Assembly (NCBI RefSeq): GCF_024623455.1
Contig: NZ_JANIPJ010000016.1
Location: forward strand, 1-64,000
Direction of reading: 5' to 3'
DNA: 64,000 nt
Source of the DNA: Paenibacillus soyae
GTDB lineage: Bacteria > Bacillota > Bacilli > Paenibacillales > Paenibacillaceae
Shown: in pieces, positions 30,588 through 39,984 of the stretch
Numbering within the stretch: position 1 is the first letter of the stretch
Layout of the letters: each line of letters opens with the position of its first letter
Position numbers and translations under genes: made by a program
Notes under the pieces: model-generated
The model's database searches: none
Told to the model about the DNA's origin: nothing
What the model saw: only the letters and a program-made list of their open reading frames with translations

Positions 30588-31961
30588 GTGAAGGGAAGAA
30601 ACAGATCCTGGCTCGCGACGGCGGTGTCGCTCGCATTGGTTTTGGTTATGGCACTGACCGGCTGCAGCGGCACGAACAACAGCGGCAGCGAAGGCGGAAA
30701 AACAACGAACAGTGGCGAGGGTACGACCACTAATACGGATGGCGCCCCGGTAACGGAATTGGAGGGTACGATCAAGGTATGGGACTGGGACGAGGCATTT
30801 CTGACGAAAATGGTCCCGGAGTTCAACAAGCTCTACCCGAAAATCAAGGTCGAATATACCGTCGTCAACAACGCGGACTACATGCAGAAGCTGCAAAGCG
30901 GCATCGCATCCGGCTCCGACGTACCCGATGTTATTCTCGGTGAGATGAACTATCGGGGCCAGCTCTTTGATTTGGATGTACTGGATAACCTTGAGGCGGA
31001 TCCATACAACTTTTCACGCGACCAGCTGCTGGATTATCTGCCTTCGATTCTTTCCAATTCGAAGGGCGAGCTGGTAGGCGTCGATCAATCGATTACGCCC
31101 GCGGGTCTCGCTTATCGCAGGGATCTCGCGAAACAGTATCTCGGCGCGGACGATCCGGAAGCGGTAGAAGCCATGCTCGCCAATTGGGATGCTTTTATCG
31201 AGAAAGGCAAGGAAGTACAGGAGGCAAGCGGCGGCGAAGTCACGATGTTCGCGAGCTTTGACGACGCTTACCGCGTACTGCGGGAGCAGAACTCGAAGCC
31301 GTATGTCGACGGTACGACGGTCAACTTGACCGACCGGCTGCAGAAGCCGCTCGAGACGGTATTCAAGATGAGAGACGCAGCTATCCTCGGCAAATATGAG
31401 GCCTACACGCCGGGCTGGAACGCGTCGTTCGCCAAGGGAGACAATATCTTCTACCCGATGGCGCCGTGGAGCGCGAAGTGGAACATCGCTGCCAACGACA
31501 AGGACGGCATTGGACGCTGGGGCTTGATTCCGGCACCGGAAGGCAGCTATACGTACGGCGGTACTTCGGTAGGCGTATATAAGGGCAGCAAAAACAAGGA
31601 AGCCGCATGGGCGTACATTCAATTCGCCTATATGTCTGACGAAGGCATGACCATCAGCTACAAGGAGTTCGGCAATATGGCCGGCACGAAGGAGTTTTTC
31701 GAGAAGCACAAGGACTGGATTGAAGCGGGTACGGATTATGACAAGTATTTCGCTGGTCAGAACCTGAACAAGACGTTCATCGAGGAAATCGTTCCGACGG
31801 TCAAAGCCGATCCGCAGACCAAATACAACGCAATGGTTCAGACGGCTTACAGCTCGCTGTATCCGCTCTGGATGAAGGACACCAGCATCACGGTTGACGC
31901 CGCGCTTGAGAAGCTGAAGAGCGAAGTGAAGAACCTGGCGCCGGAAGCAACCATTCATTAA
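30588..31961 (+). CDS. Carbohydrate ABC importer solute-binding lipoprotein
   Basis: Encodes 457 residues from a GTG start behind GGAGGGG. The signal peptide ends with the lipobox LTGC (Cys ~24) and a Ser/Gly/Asn/Thr-rich tether. The body is of the extracellular family 1 (UgpB/MalE-like) class: IKVWDWDEAFLTKMVPEF, SGSDVPDVILGEMNY, YTPGWNASFAKGDNIFYPM and a YGGTSVGVYKGSKNKEAAW segment. It precedes two permease genes with short gaps. A possible -10 (TATCAT, 30540-30545) lies 43 bases upstream. Its substrate cannot be read from the sequence; no hydrolase gene belongs to this locus. Confidence 0.9.
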   Translation: MKGRNRSWLATAVSLALVLVMALTGCSGTNNSGSEGGKTTNSGEGTTTNTDGAPVTELEGTIKVWDWDEAFLTKMVPEFNKLYPKIKVEYTVVNNADYMQKLQSGIASGSDVPDVILGEMNYRGQLFDLDVLDNLEADPYNFSRDQLLDYLPSILSNSKGELVGVDQSITPAGLAYRRDLAKQYLGADDPEAVEAMLANWDAFIEKGKEVQEASGGEVTMFASFDDAYRVLREQNSKPYVDGTTVNLTDRLQKPLETVFKMRDAAILGKYEAYTPGWNASFAKGDNIFYPMAPWSAKWNIAANDKDGIGRWGLIPAPEGSYTYGGTSVGVYKGSKNKEAAWAYIQFAYMSDEGMTISYKEFGNMAGTKEFFEKHKDWIEAGTDYDKYFAGQNLNKTFIEEIVPTVKADPQTKYNAMVQTAYSSLYPLWMKDTSITVDAALEKLKSEVKNLAPEATIH

Positions 31962-31983
31962 TCGGAGCCAAGGAGGAAGCAAC

Positions 31984-32940
31984 GTGAATACGGAAACGGT
32001 CTCGAAATCGAGCGCGTCTTCCAGGGTGGCGCCGTCCCGATGGTCGGGGGTCCGAGTGTGGCCATACCTGTTCGCCCTGCCGTTCATTCTGTCTTACATG
32101 ACGTTTCATCTCTACCCGACGCTGTACTCGTTCTGGCTGAGTATGCACGACTGGAACGGAATCGGGGCCAAAACGTACATCGGCCTGCGTAACTACGTCA
32201 CGCTGCTGACGAAAGACCCGCTCTTCTTCAAGTCTCTGTACAATACCTTCATCATCATGCTCATGTCCGTCCCGCTGATGATTCTGCTCGGAATGGTGCT
32301 GGCTTATCTGATTTTTCATCTGGCGAAGGGCCGAGTGTTTTTCCAGACCGTGAATTTTCTTCCCTATATTACGACACCGGTGGCCATCGGCTTTATTTTC
32401 TCCTTCATGTTCGACTGGCAGACGGGTATCGTGAATGCGCTTCTTATTAAAACGGGGCTGATGACGGAGGGCTACTATTGGCTGCAGGATCCCTTGATGG
32501 CCCAGGGCATCATTGCATTGATGATTATCTGGCGAAACTTAGGTTATTTCATGGCCATCTATCTTGCGGGAATGACGGCGATCCCGCAGGATATTTACGA
32601 AGCGGCGAAGGTGGACGGTTCCACGGGCCTGCATACGTTTACGAGAATCACGCTGCCGATGCTGAAAAATATAACCGTATTTCTGATCGTAACCTCTATC
32701 ATCGGGGGGTTACAGCTATTCGACGAGCCCAAGCTGCTCTACGGCGGCTGGTCGGCGAGTACGTCGGGAGGACCGGATAACGCAGCGTTGACGGTGATCT
32801 GGAAATTCGTGAACGACTCTTTCGTTACGGGAACTCGATTCGGTTACGGCTCGGCGCTTGCCTACACGCTCTTCGTCATTATCGTGCTGTTCTCGCTTCT
32901 CAGCTATCGGATCAGCGCGGGGAAAGGGGATAAGGCATGA
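31984..32940 (+). CDS. CUT1 ABC importer permease (MalF/UgpA type)
   Basis: Encodes 318 residues from a GTG start with AAGGAGG upstream. About six membrane helices start at PYLFALPFILSYMTFHLYPT. The EAA loop is EAAKVDGSTGLHTFTRITLP. FDEPKLLYGG and GGPDNAALT are typical of the first permease in UgpAE-like systems. It follows the binding-protein gene by 22 bases and overlaps the next permease by four. Confidence 0.92.
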   Translation: MNTETVSKSSASSRVAPSRWSGVRVWPYLFALPFILSYMTFHLYPTLYSFWLSMHDWNGIGAKTYIGLRNYVTLLTKDPLFFKSLYNTFIIMLMSVPLMILLGMVLAYLIFHLAKGRVFFQTVNFLPYITTPVAIGFIFSFMFDWQTGIVNALLIKTGLMTEGYYWLQDPLMAQGIIALMIIWRNLGYFMAIYLAGMTAIPQDIYEAAKVDGSTGLHTFTRITLPMLKNITVFLIVTSIIGGLQLFDEPKLLYGGWSASTSGGPDNAALTVIWKFVNDSFVTGTRFGYGSALAYTLFVIIVLFSLLSYRISAGKGDKA

Positions 32941-33740
32941 AAGTCGTCAAATGGATATTTATCGCGCTGGTAACGGCGGTATCGTTGTTTCCTTTTTACG
33001 TGATGATCATGATGTCGACGTATTATTCGGAAAATATTTTCAAGGGGCTGCCGCTATCGCCGTCCGATTACCTGACCGAAAATCTGATGACGGTATTTAA
33101 AACCGACTTTATCCGCGTGTACGCGAACAGCCTAACGGTCTCCTTCGCTGCAGGGATACTCGGCGTTCTGACCAGTACGCTGATCGGTTATGCGGTGGCG
33201 AAGTTTAACTTTAAGCTGAAGAGCTTCCTGAACTACTTTATTATCATCACGATGATGGTACCCGCGCAGGTAGGCTTAATCGGCTACATTATAGAGATGC
33301 GCCATATGGGGTTTGGTAACACGCTGATGCCCGTCATTCTCATTTGGAGCGCTTGGTCGTTCGGCGCGTTCTTCATGGTCCAGTACATCCGGGATACGGT
33401 GCCGACTGAAATTCTGGAATGCGCCCGAATCGACGGCGCGTCGGAGCCGAGAATCTTGTTCGGCATCGCCATGCCGCTGATCAAGCCGGGAATCGCCACC
33501 TTGTCCACGCTGGTCTTCCTGTGGTCGTGGAACAACTACCTGCTGCCTCTCGTGACCATCAATAATGCCAAATCGTTTACGTTGCCGGTGTTCATCTCCA
33601 CGCTCGGTATCGTGCACCGGACGGATTACGGCGCACGGATGGCCGCGCTCGCCATGGCGACGCTGCCGGTCTTGATCATTTTCCTGCTCGGGAGCAGAAC
33701 CTTCATCAAAGGCATAACGGCAGGTGCCGTGAAAGGATAG
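32937..33740 (+). CDS. CUT1 ABC importer permease (MalG/UgpE type)
   Basis: Encodes 267 residues, coupled to the preceding permease by an ATGA overlap. The N-terminal helix is WIFIALVTAVSLFPFYVMIM. The EAA loop is ECARIDGASEPRILFGIAMP, in which Cys replaces the first Ala. The C-terminus RTFIKGITAGAVKG is the usual ending of this subunit. It completes the second importer; the ATPase must be supplied from elsewhere, as in the other loci. Confidence 0.92.
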   Translation: MKVVKWIFIALVTAVSLFPFYVMIMMSTYYSENIFKGLPLSPSDYLTENLMTVFKTDFIRVYANSLTVSFAAGILGVLTSTLIGYAVAKFNFKLKSFLNYFIIITMMVPAQVGLIGYIIEMRHMGFGNTLMPVILIWSAWSFGAFFMVQYIRDTVPTEILECARIDGASEPRILFGIAMPLIKPGIATLSTLVFLWSWNNYLLPLVTINNAKSFTLPVFISTLGIVHRTDYGARMAALAMATLPVLIIFLLGSRTFIKGITAGAVKG

Positions 33741-33749
33741 CTTGTCTAA

Positions 33750-33780
33750 CTCCGCCGAGAACGGGATGGACTCGGCGGAG
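33750..33780 (+). other. Strong hairpin without T tract after the second importer operon
   Basis: CTCCGCCGAG (33750-33759) pairs perfectly with CTCGGCGGAG (33771-33780). The bases that follow (ATCCTGG) are not T-rich, so it may stabilise the mRNA 3' end or act as a Rho-type or weak terminator. The gap to the next gene at 34003 holds no coding sequence. Confidence 0.55.
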
Positions 33781-33922
33781 ATCCTGGATATAGAGACTTA
33801 TATTCGTATATTCGCAATTCTGCGAGCAGGCAGGAATGAGGAACCAGACGTCGAATCCCTTTCTAAACGACCCACCTACCTCTATTCGCGGCCACTCATC
33901 CATGAGAGGTCTCGCTAGAGGT

Positions 33923-33966
33923 TTTAATATAGCTATATTATGAAACTTTGTACTATATTATAGAAC
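33923..33966 (+). promoter_or_regulatory. AT-rich promoter region with direct repeats before the third sensing locus
   Basis: AATATAGCTATATT (33926-33939) is a perfect palindrome. CTATATTAT occurs at 33933 and again at 33953, 20 bases apart. The repeats contain TATATT and TATTAT elements usable as a -10, about 40-65 bases before the kinase ATG. The roughly two-turn spacing could also suit an AraC-type regulator. Promoter and operator roles cannot be separated by eye. Confidence 0.4.
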
Positions 33967-34002
33967 AAAACCTCCGCGCCGTTCGGAGAACCAGGGTGGA
34001 AC

Positions 34003-35793
34003 ATGAAATATCGTTCGTATTTCAACAGCATCTCTATTAAAAATAAAATATTCGCCGCCATGATTATTTTGGTTGTCCTTTCCATCACGGTTTTTGCTTT
34101 TTTTGCTAATAACGTTTCCCGGAAAGCGATTATCGAAAAGGCAATGAATAATTCCCTTCGGGAGCTTGTTCTCATTAACAATAACATTGAGACTTTAATT
34201 ACGAATGTCGAGGACTATTCCAAAATGCTGGCTACCGACTATCGGCTGCAGGAGGTTTTATACACCGATATGTCAGTGAGTAAGCCGGAGGGCGGACTCG
34301 AGAGTTTGATTATGAGGAAGAAGCTTTCGGAGATTATAAGCAACTTCGTCGAACCGAATACGAAGGTTAAAGCCGCGAGCGTCTTATCCTCGCGGATTCA
34401 GTGGGCTGACGTCGGTTATGCCGATAACGAATACGCTGCCAGGTTATTCGGCACGGAGCCTGTAGCGATGAAGCTTGAAAATAACAATAAGCCGATTTGG
34501 ACGGAACTTGTCCCCTTTAAATTTCGATATGATGCAACGGAAAGCAATGTCTTTGCGGTATCAAAGGCTGTTGTTCATAAGGAATTCGGGAAAACGATTG
34601 GAATGGTCGCCCTGTATGTCAAAGAATCCGTTATCGCGGCTATTTACGAAAACAGCTTAAACTATCAAGGAGGCGAGTTTTATATCCTTGATGCTAAGCA
34701 TCGGATCATCTCATCTCGCAATAAGTCCCTCTTATATCATGATTTTACGAATATGACCTCTATATCGCTCCCGAGTCTGGATGAAAGAGAAACGAGTTTC
34801 ATCCTCGGCAAAGGGAACGAGAAGCTACTGGTATCTACGCAGCATTTTGAACCCCTGAGCTGGACCATTATAAGTGTTATTCCGCTAGATGTGATTACGG
34901 TCGAGAATAAGAAAATTAATCAGCTCATTATTCGAACAGGAATACTGTGTCTGATATTTGCGATGGCTATTTCTTTTTTTCTGTCCCGCTCCATTACGAA
35001 ACCTTTGCTCATACTCTCCAGTACCATGAGGAAAATCAGAAACGGACAAATGAATGTTCGAAGCGCTTACCAATCCATGGATGAAATTGGACATTTAAGC
35101 GACGGATTCAATAGTTTAATGGATCGCATCGAAGCTCTTGTGGCCAAAAACGCGGAAGAGGAAAGAACGAAAAGCGAAATCGAATTCAAGTTGCTTCAGT
35201 CTCAAGTCAAACCTCACTTCTTATATAACACGGTTGAAACCATCATCTCCTTAATTAAGCTGAATATGAAAACGGAAGCGATTGCAGCGGCAAAGTATAT
35301 GGCTAACTTTTACAATATTTCATTGAGCAGAGGAAATGATGTCATTTCCATACGGCAAGAAATGAAATTGACGGAAAGCTATTTGGAAATACAGAAGCTT
35401 CGATACGTGGAGTATATGGACTATAGCATGGATATAGATGAAGACATTATGCGTTATGCTACCCCCAAGCTGATGCTTCAGCCCATTGTCGAGAACGCGA
35501 TCTACCATGGTCTAAAGTGGAAAAAGGAGAAGGGGACATTACAAATCGCAGGCTTCCTGCGGAACGGTCAAATCATTATAGAGGTGTATGACAACGGTGT
35601 AGGCATGGACAAACAACAAATGGAGCAATTGTTGGAGCCTGCGGAGGAGGATAAACGAAAGGTAAGCTTCGGCGCCCGAAGCGTAAACAGTCGAATCAAA
35701 ATGTTATTCGGGGACCAATATGGGCTGGAAATCGAAAGCGTTTCGGGCTCCTATACCAAAGTCACCATTCGTCTTCCTCTCCAAGAGTTATAG
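34003..35793 (+). CDS. YesM-type membrane sensor histidine kinase
   Basis: Encodes 596 residues. Membrane helices lie at ~17-38 (AAMIILVVLSITVFAFFAN) and ~304-323 (LIIRTGILCLIFAMAISFFL) with an external Cache-like region between, then HAMP and the kinase core. The phospho-acceptor is H405 in the motif QVKPHFLYN, where Lys replaces the more usual Asn. The N-box VENAIYHG and VYDNGVGM follow. The regulator gene begins 18 bases later. This part of the window (34-37 kb) is less GC-rich than the rhamnoside island. Confidence 0.92.
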   Translation: MKYRSYFNSISIKNKIFAAMIILVVLSITVFAFFANNVSRKAIIEKAMNNSLRELVLINNNIETLITNVEDYSKMLATDYRLQEVLYTDMSVSKPEGGLESLIMRKKLSEIISNFVEPNTKVKAASVLSSRIQWADVGYADNEYAARLFGTEPVAMKLENNNKPIWTELVPFKFRYDATESNVFAVSKAVVHKEFGKTIGMVALYVKESVIAAIYENSLNYQGGEFYILDAKHRIISSRNKSLLYHDFTNMTSISLPSLDERETSFILGKGNEKLLVSTQHFEPLSWTIISVIPLDVITVENKKINQLIIRTGILCLIFAMAISFFLSRSITKPLLILSSTMRKIRNGQMNVRSAYQSMDEIGHLSDGFNSLMDRIEALVAKNAEEERTKSEIEFKLLQSQVKPHFLYNTVETIISLIKLNMKTEAIAAAKYMANFYNISLSRGNDVISIRQEMKLTESYLEIQKLRYVEYMDYSMDIDEDIMRYATPKLMLQPIVENAIYHGLKWKKEKGTLQIAGFLRNGQIIIEVYDNGVGMDKQQMEQLLEPAEEDKRKVSFGARSVNSRIKMLFGDQYGLEIESVSGSYTKVTIRLPLQEL

Positions 35794-35810
35794 AAGAAGG
35801 GGGTAGGGGC

Positions 35811-37421
35811 ATGTATAAAGTGTTGATCGTCGATGATGAATATTATTTTAGACAAGCTATAAAAATCTCGCTTCCTTGGGAAGAATGGGGTCTCCAATGG
35901 ATAGGTGAAGCGAACAATGGCGAGGATGCGCTGGAACAAACGAGAATGCTGCATCCGGACATTATCATGGTAGACATTAATATGCCGATCATGGATGGCC
36001 TAACCTTTATTAGGGAAGCGAAGGCGGAAGGGCATAACTCCAAATTTATCGTTCTTACCGGTCATAGCGAATTTGCTTACGCCAAACATGCGTTACAGCT
36101 TGGAGTGTCTAATTATGTGTTGAAGCCGATTGACGAGGATGAAATCCGAAGCTCGTTATGTGAGATTAAGAAAGTACTCAACAAAGAGAGAAGTGCGAAA
36201 GTAGAGCTCGATAACCTGAAAAAGCAGGCGGTGGAAAAAGCAACCTTACTAAGAAACCAGGTAGTAAACGATTGGCTGCTTGGCAACTTAGGTCCTGAGC
36301 ATAAGGAAGAACGCCTGTTGAGCTTGGGATTGGACATCGTTTCACCGTATTATAGGATAGCGGTTATGGCGATCGAGGCAAACGCCGAGCATGCGCGCTC
36401 CATGGAGCAGAATAAAACAACGATTGTGAATGTAGGTTTAGCATTTGTACAGCATGCCGTAACGAAGTCATTAAAGTGTGAAGGATGCTTGAACGGAAAA
36501 GGGCAGTACGTGCTCATTTTTGGTTCGAATGACAATGATTTCGACGAAGTCGGAGAGCTCTGCGATTCCATCCGCCACATGATGGCGGCGACGAACGATT
36601 ATACCTATACGATTGGGCTGGGCAGTGGATATGCTGGTTTCGAGGGTGTTGCCGAATCGTATAAGGAAGCGCTTTACGCTCTGAAGCACCGGTTCATTCT
36701 GGAAGGCAACCAGATCATTTCTTATTCTGAAGCGACTCGGACCGCCAACAAGGTGAGCTTGTACTCGGTAGATAAGAGAAGCAAATTGTTGATGAGTATG
36801 AGGACAGGAAACATGCGGGAGGTTGAGGCATGGCTTAACGATTTCTTTGACAATGCCCGTTTGAAACAAGCCTCTTTAGAGATGCTTCTTGTTGCCGGGT
36901 TTGAAATTTTCTCCACTTGCATGGAGTTTTTGGAGGAAACATCGCGAGACATAAACGAGATCTTCGATAGCCAAACGGAGTCGGATCTGTTTCGATTCAT
37001 CGAACGGATGAATGCTTTCGGTGAATTCGAGGAGTGGATACGCAGCCTGCTTCGGAAGCTCATGGCCCATGTTCACGCGAATAAGTCCAGCAGATCCGCC
37101 ATAATCGTGGAAGAGGTGAAGTCATTTATTGAATTGAATTACGTGAATGAAGAGATGAAGATAGAAGACATTGCTAGAGGCGTCCATATGAATTATAACC
37201 ATTTGTGTTATGTGTTCAAGAAAGAAACATCCTGCACGATTAATGATTATTTAACACGAGTAAGAATGCAAAAGGCCAAAGAGCTCTTCGATCAGGGTTA
37301 TCTTGTCGTTCAAGAGGTTGCGGGCAGGGTCGGCTACTCGGACGCCAATTATTTTGGGAAATGCTTCAAAAAGTATGCGGGAATTACTCCGAGCAAGTAT
37401 ATAAGCTATATCGGCAAATAA
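35811..37421 (+). CDS. YesN-type response regulator with AraC DNA-binding domain
   Basis: Encodes 536 residues; ATG behind GGGGGTAGGGG. Receiver: DDE at 8-10, phospho-acceptor D55 in VDINMPIMDG and Lys in YVLKPID. A long middle region of the YesN kind (~130-420) follows, and a C-terminal AraC domain (IEDIARGVHMNYNHLCYVFK, then VQEVAGRVGYSDANYFGKCF and ITPSKY). It should control the binding protein, permeases and perhaps the large secreted enzyme downstream in response to the kinase at 34003. Confidence 0.93.
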   Translation: MYKVLIVDDEYYFRQAIKISLPWEEWGLQWIGEANNGEDALEQTRMLHPDIIMVDINMPIMDGLTFIREAKAEGHNSKFIVLTGHSEFAYAKHALQLGVSNYVLKPIDEDEIRSSLCEIKKVLNKERSAKVELDNLKKQAVEKATLLRNQVVNDWLLGNLGPEHKEERLLSLGLDIVSPYYRIAVMAIEANAEHARSMEQNKTTIVNVGLAFVQHAVTKSLKCEGCLNGKGQYVLIFGSNDNDFDEVGELCDSIRHMMAATNDYTYTIGLGSGYAGFEGVAESYKEALYALKHRFILEGNQIISYSEATRTANKVSLYSVDKRSKLLMSMRTGNMREVEAWLNDFFDNARLKQASLEMLLVAGFEIFSTCMEFLEETSRDINEIFDSQTESDLFRFIERMNAFGEFEEWIRSLLRKLMAHVHANKSSRSAIIVEEVKSFIELNYVNEEMKIEDIARGVHMNYNHLCYVFKKETSCTINDYLTRVRMQKAKELFDQGYLVVQEVAGRVGYSDANYFGKCFKKYAGITPSKYISYIGK

Positions 37422-37456
37422 CAGTGATTTGACCATGAATCGTCAGTCAGAGGCGG

Positions 37457-37489
37457 CCGCTTTCGGTTCCTCCGGCAGGCGGTTTTTTT
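37457..37489 (+). terminator. Terminator between the regulator and importer genes
   Basis: An imperfect GC-rich inverted repeat (CCGCTTT near 37457 with AGGCGG near 37477) is followed by seven T residues. It separates the sensing genes from the importer operon at 37640, which therefore needs its own promoter; TACAAT at 37564-37569 is a candidate -10. Confidence 0.55.
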
Positions 37490-37639
37490 GTGGATCACGC
37501 AGAACTGCGTACAATATTCCTTCCTGACCTATAATCGTCTCTGTCCATGGTTAGGGCAGCCCTATACAATAAAGCCTGTAGATGGTAACGCTTTCTTGAG
37601 TCGCCAATCATCCTACAAAAAAAATCAGGAGGTCATAAA

Positions 37640-38989
37640 ATGAAACCAATGATCAGGATAGTTTTTACAGCTTTGCTTGTACTGACAATGGTGGCTGTAG
37701 CGGCATGCTCCTCTAACAATTCGTCTTCTCCTTCAACCTCGCCTTCGACAGGCGCTTCGGAGCAGCCAAGCGGCGGGAAAACGGACGGGGAAAAAGTGAA
37801 ACTGCGCATCATGACCATTACGACGGACGAAAACCGCAATAACATTATGGAGCAGTTTATTAAACCGAATATTGCAAAGGAGTTCCCCAATCTAGAGGTG
37901 GAATTCGAGCCGGGCGGCGGCGGCGAGGATATGGCCAACAAGATGAAAACCTACAATGCCTCCGGGGATATGCCGGATATATTCTGGAATGATGCCGGTT
38001 TCTTCACTTCCTTGAATCAAGCAGGCAATATTATGGATTTGACATCCTACATTACCGAAGACGGTTTTTTGAATAAATACAAGGTGCCGGAGGCGTTAAA
38101 GCATTTTGATGGAAAAATATACAGCCTATCCTCTGGAGCGGATACGTATTTCACGCCGGTTATTTTCTATCACAAGGATCTATTCGAACAAGCGGGCGTA
38201 CAAGTGCCGCAAACCTTCGATGAGCTGATCGAGGCGTCGAAGAAGCTTAAGGATGAGGGCATCGTTCCGGTAGTGACTCCGGGTAAAGACGGTTGGGGGC
38301 TTAAGCTGTTTATGCTGCAGCAAATGGTCCAAACCGGAGACCCCGAGGCCATGATGAAGCTGGTAAACAATGAGACGGATTTCAACGACCCTTCCGTCAT
38401 TGCGGGGGTAGAACGCATTGAACGACTCGCGAAGGAAGGCGTCTTCGCGGATGGTATTGCCAATATTGATTACGGTCCGGCGATGGAAATGTTTACTTCC
38501 AAAAAGTCGGCAATGCTGTGGATGTTCACCTGGGAGCTGCCGAATCTAGCGAAAATCGATAGCGTTGATTTCTTCCCGTTCCCGAGCTCGAGCGATAAGT
38601 ACGATCCCAATAAAGTAGCTCAATTCTGGGGCTCTCCACTCAACGGGTATGCAGTCAGCGCAAAGACGGAACATCCTGACGAAGCGGTTAAGGTAGCTGA
38701 GTTCTTGGCTATGCAGGATGCTCTATACTTTGAATCCGTCGGTTCTGCTATTGCCCTGGAAACGGGAAACACTGCCGCGAATCTGAGTCCATTAATGGAG
38801 AAGTTTCTGAACTGGTACAATGCCGCCGATGTGAAGATTGCTTCGTTTGCGCTGAATTCGGTAGACGCACGTATGTCTGCGGAGCTATCGACTCAAGGCG
38901 CAAGGCTGTTGACTGGCGAATATCCATCAGCCGAATTCTTGAAGGTGATTAATCAGGAGTGGGAAGAGAATACTTGGTTTGGCAATTAA
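37640..38989 (+). CDS. Carbohydrate ABC importer solute-binding lipoprotein
   Basis: Encodes 449 residues behind CAGGAGG. The lipobox is VAAC (Cys ~23), followed by a Ser/Thr/Pro-rich tether. Extracellular family 1 features: LRIMTITTDENRNN, a GDMPDIFWNDAGFF ligand-cleft segment, YHKDLFEQAGV and WGSPLNGYAVSAKTEHPDEA. Its ligand may be a product of the beta-helix enzyme encoded after the permeases, because no other locus here has that enzyme. A strong stem-loop lies just after the stop, before the permease genes. Confidence 0.9.
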   Translation: MKPMIRIVFTALLVLTMVAVAACSSNNSSSPSTSPSTGASEQPSGGKTDGEKVKLRIMTITTDENRNNIMEQFIKPNIAKEFPNLEVEFEPGGGGEDMANKMKTYNASGDMPDIFWNDAGFFTSLNQAGNIMDLTSYITEDGFLNKYKVPEALKHFDGKIYSLSSGADTYFTPVIFYHKDLFEQAGVQVPQTFDELIEASKKLKDEGIVPVVTPGKDGWGLKLFMLQQMVQTGDPEAMMKLVNNETDFNDPSVIAGVERIERLAKEGVFADGIANIDYGPAMEMFTSKKSAMLWMFTWELPNLAKIDSVDFFPFPSSSDKYDPNKVAQFWGSPLNGYAVSAKTEHPDEAVKVAEFLAMQDALYFESVGSAIALETGNTAANLSPLMEKFLNWYNAADVKIASFALNSVDARMSAELSTQGARLLTGEYPSAEFLKVINQEWEENTWFGN

Positions 38990-39022
38990 GGAATCTCGGA
39001 ACGGAAATAGAGAAGAATGGCA

Positions 39023-39049
39023 GCCCGCTGGAAGAGGGGTCCAGCGGGC
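39023..39049 (+). other. Stem-loop between binding-protein and permease genes
   Basis: GCCCGCTGG (39023-39031) pairs perfectly with CCAGCGGGC (39041-39049), with no T tract. Such a hairpin protects the upstream message or lowers read-through, making the binding protein more abundant than the permeases. Confidence 0.6.
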
Positions 39050-39087
39050 CATGCCTGACCATCTATATAGACAGTGGAGAGTGATTT

Positions 39088-39972
39088 ATGAACAAGTTTT
39101 TCAGTACCAAGATGTCTATAGCTGTTTTTGCTACTCCCGCTTTATTGCTTTTTACGGTTTTTTGCGTCTACCCGCTGCTCCCTCAATTATGGATGAGCTT
39201 GCATAATCATAATGGCTTTCAGAATCTTGGTTTCGTTGGCTTCGATAATTATTGGAGTGTAATGAAGTCGTCATCGTTCTGGGTCTCTCATAGAAACACG
39301 TATTTGATTGTTGCGATTTCGGTATTGATTGGTTTGCCTCTGTCCATGGTATTCGCACTCTTTATTGATGTTCAGACGCCTAGATTGCGCAGGTTTTTTA
39401 AGTCGGCTGCGATGTTTCCCGCCATTCTATCCGTAATTGTCGTTTCCCAAATATGGGTAGCCTTTTATGAGCCGAACTGGGGATTATTCAACACCATCTT
39501 GAGATCTATTGGCCTCGATGGCTTGACTCGTTCCTGGCTTACGAATGAGAAGACTGTGATGATAAGCATCGGTTTGACGTTTCTATGGCAGTATATCGGA
39601 TTGAATGCCATCTTATTGTATACAGGGATTAAAACCATCCCCAAAAACTATTATGAAGCCGCTTTAATTGACGGAGCGAATGCCTTTCAAGTCAGCACCC
39701 GCATCACGATTCCATTGCTGCAGGATGTCATGAAATATGTGCTCATCCTGTCGAGCTTAGGTTCTATGGCGTTCTATGCTCATGTCCGGGTGATGACCGC
39801 CGGCGGACCGGGTGACTTATCAAGAACGGTCATCTACCAAATGTATTATACGGCGTTTGATACCTCGCAATTTGGTAAGGGAACTGCCATTGCCGTTATC
39901 TTTATCTTGCAATGTCTTGTGATCTCCTTCCTCATACAACGCTTCGTAGCAAGAGAAAAAGTAGAGTTCTAG
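39088..39972 (+). CDS. CUT1 ABC importer permease (MalF/UgpA type)
   Basis: Encodes 294 residues. Six or so helices begin with MSIAVFATPALLLFTVFCVY. Periplasmic-side motif WMSLHNHNGFQNLGFVGFDN is typical of the first permease. The EAA loop is EAALIDGANAFQVSTRITIP. It follows the stem-loop at 39023 by 38 bases and precedes the partner permease by 12. Confidence 0.92.
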   Translation: MNKFFSTKMSIAVFATPALLLFTVFCVYPLLPQLWMSLHNHNGFQNLGFVGFDNYWSVMKSSSFWVSHRNTYLIVAISVLIGLPLSMVFALFIDVQTPRLRRFFKSAAMFPAILSVIVVSQIWVAFYEPNWGLFNTILRSIGLDGLTRSWLTNEKTVMISIGLTFLWQYIGLNAILLYTGIKTIPKNYYEAALIDGANAFQVSTRITIPLLQDVMKYVLILSSLGSMAFYAHVRVMTAGGPGDLSRTVIYQMYYTAFDTSQFGKGTAIAVIFILQCLVISFLIQRFVAREKVEF

Positions 39973-39984
39973 GGGGCATGGGAC

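Noticed and set aside
37583..37596. Possible CcpA (cre) site before the third binding-protein gene
   Set aside because: TGGTAACGCTTTCT has about three mismatches to the cre consensus, too many to claim without a weight matrix.
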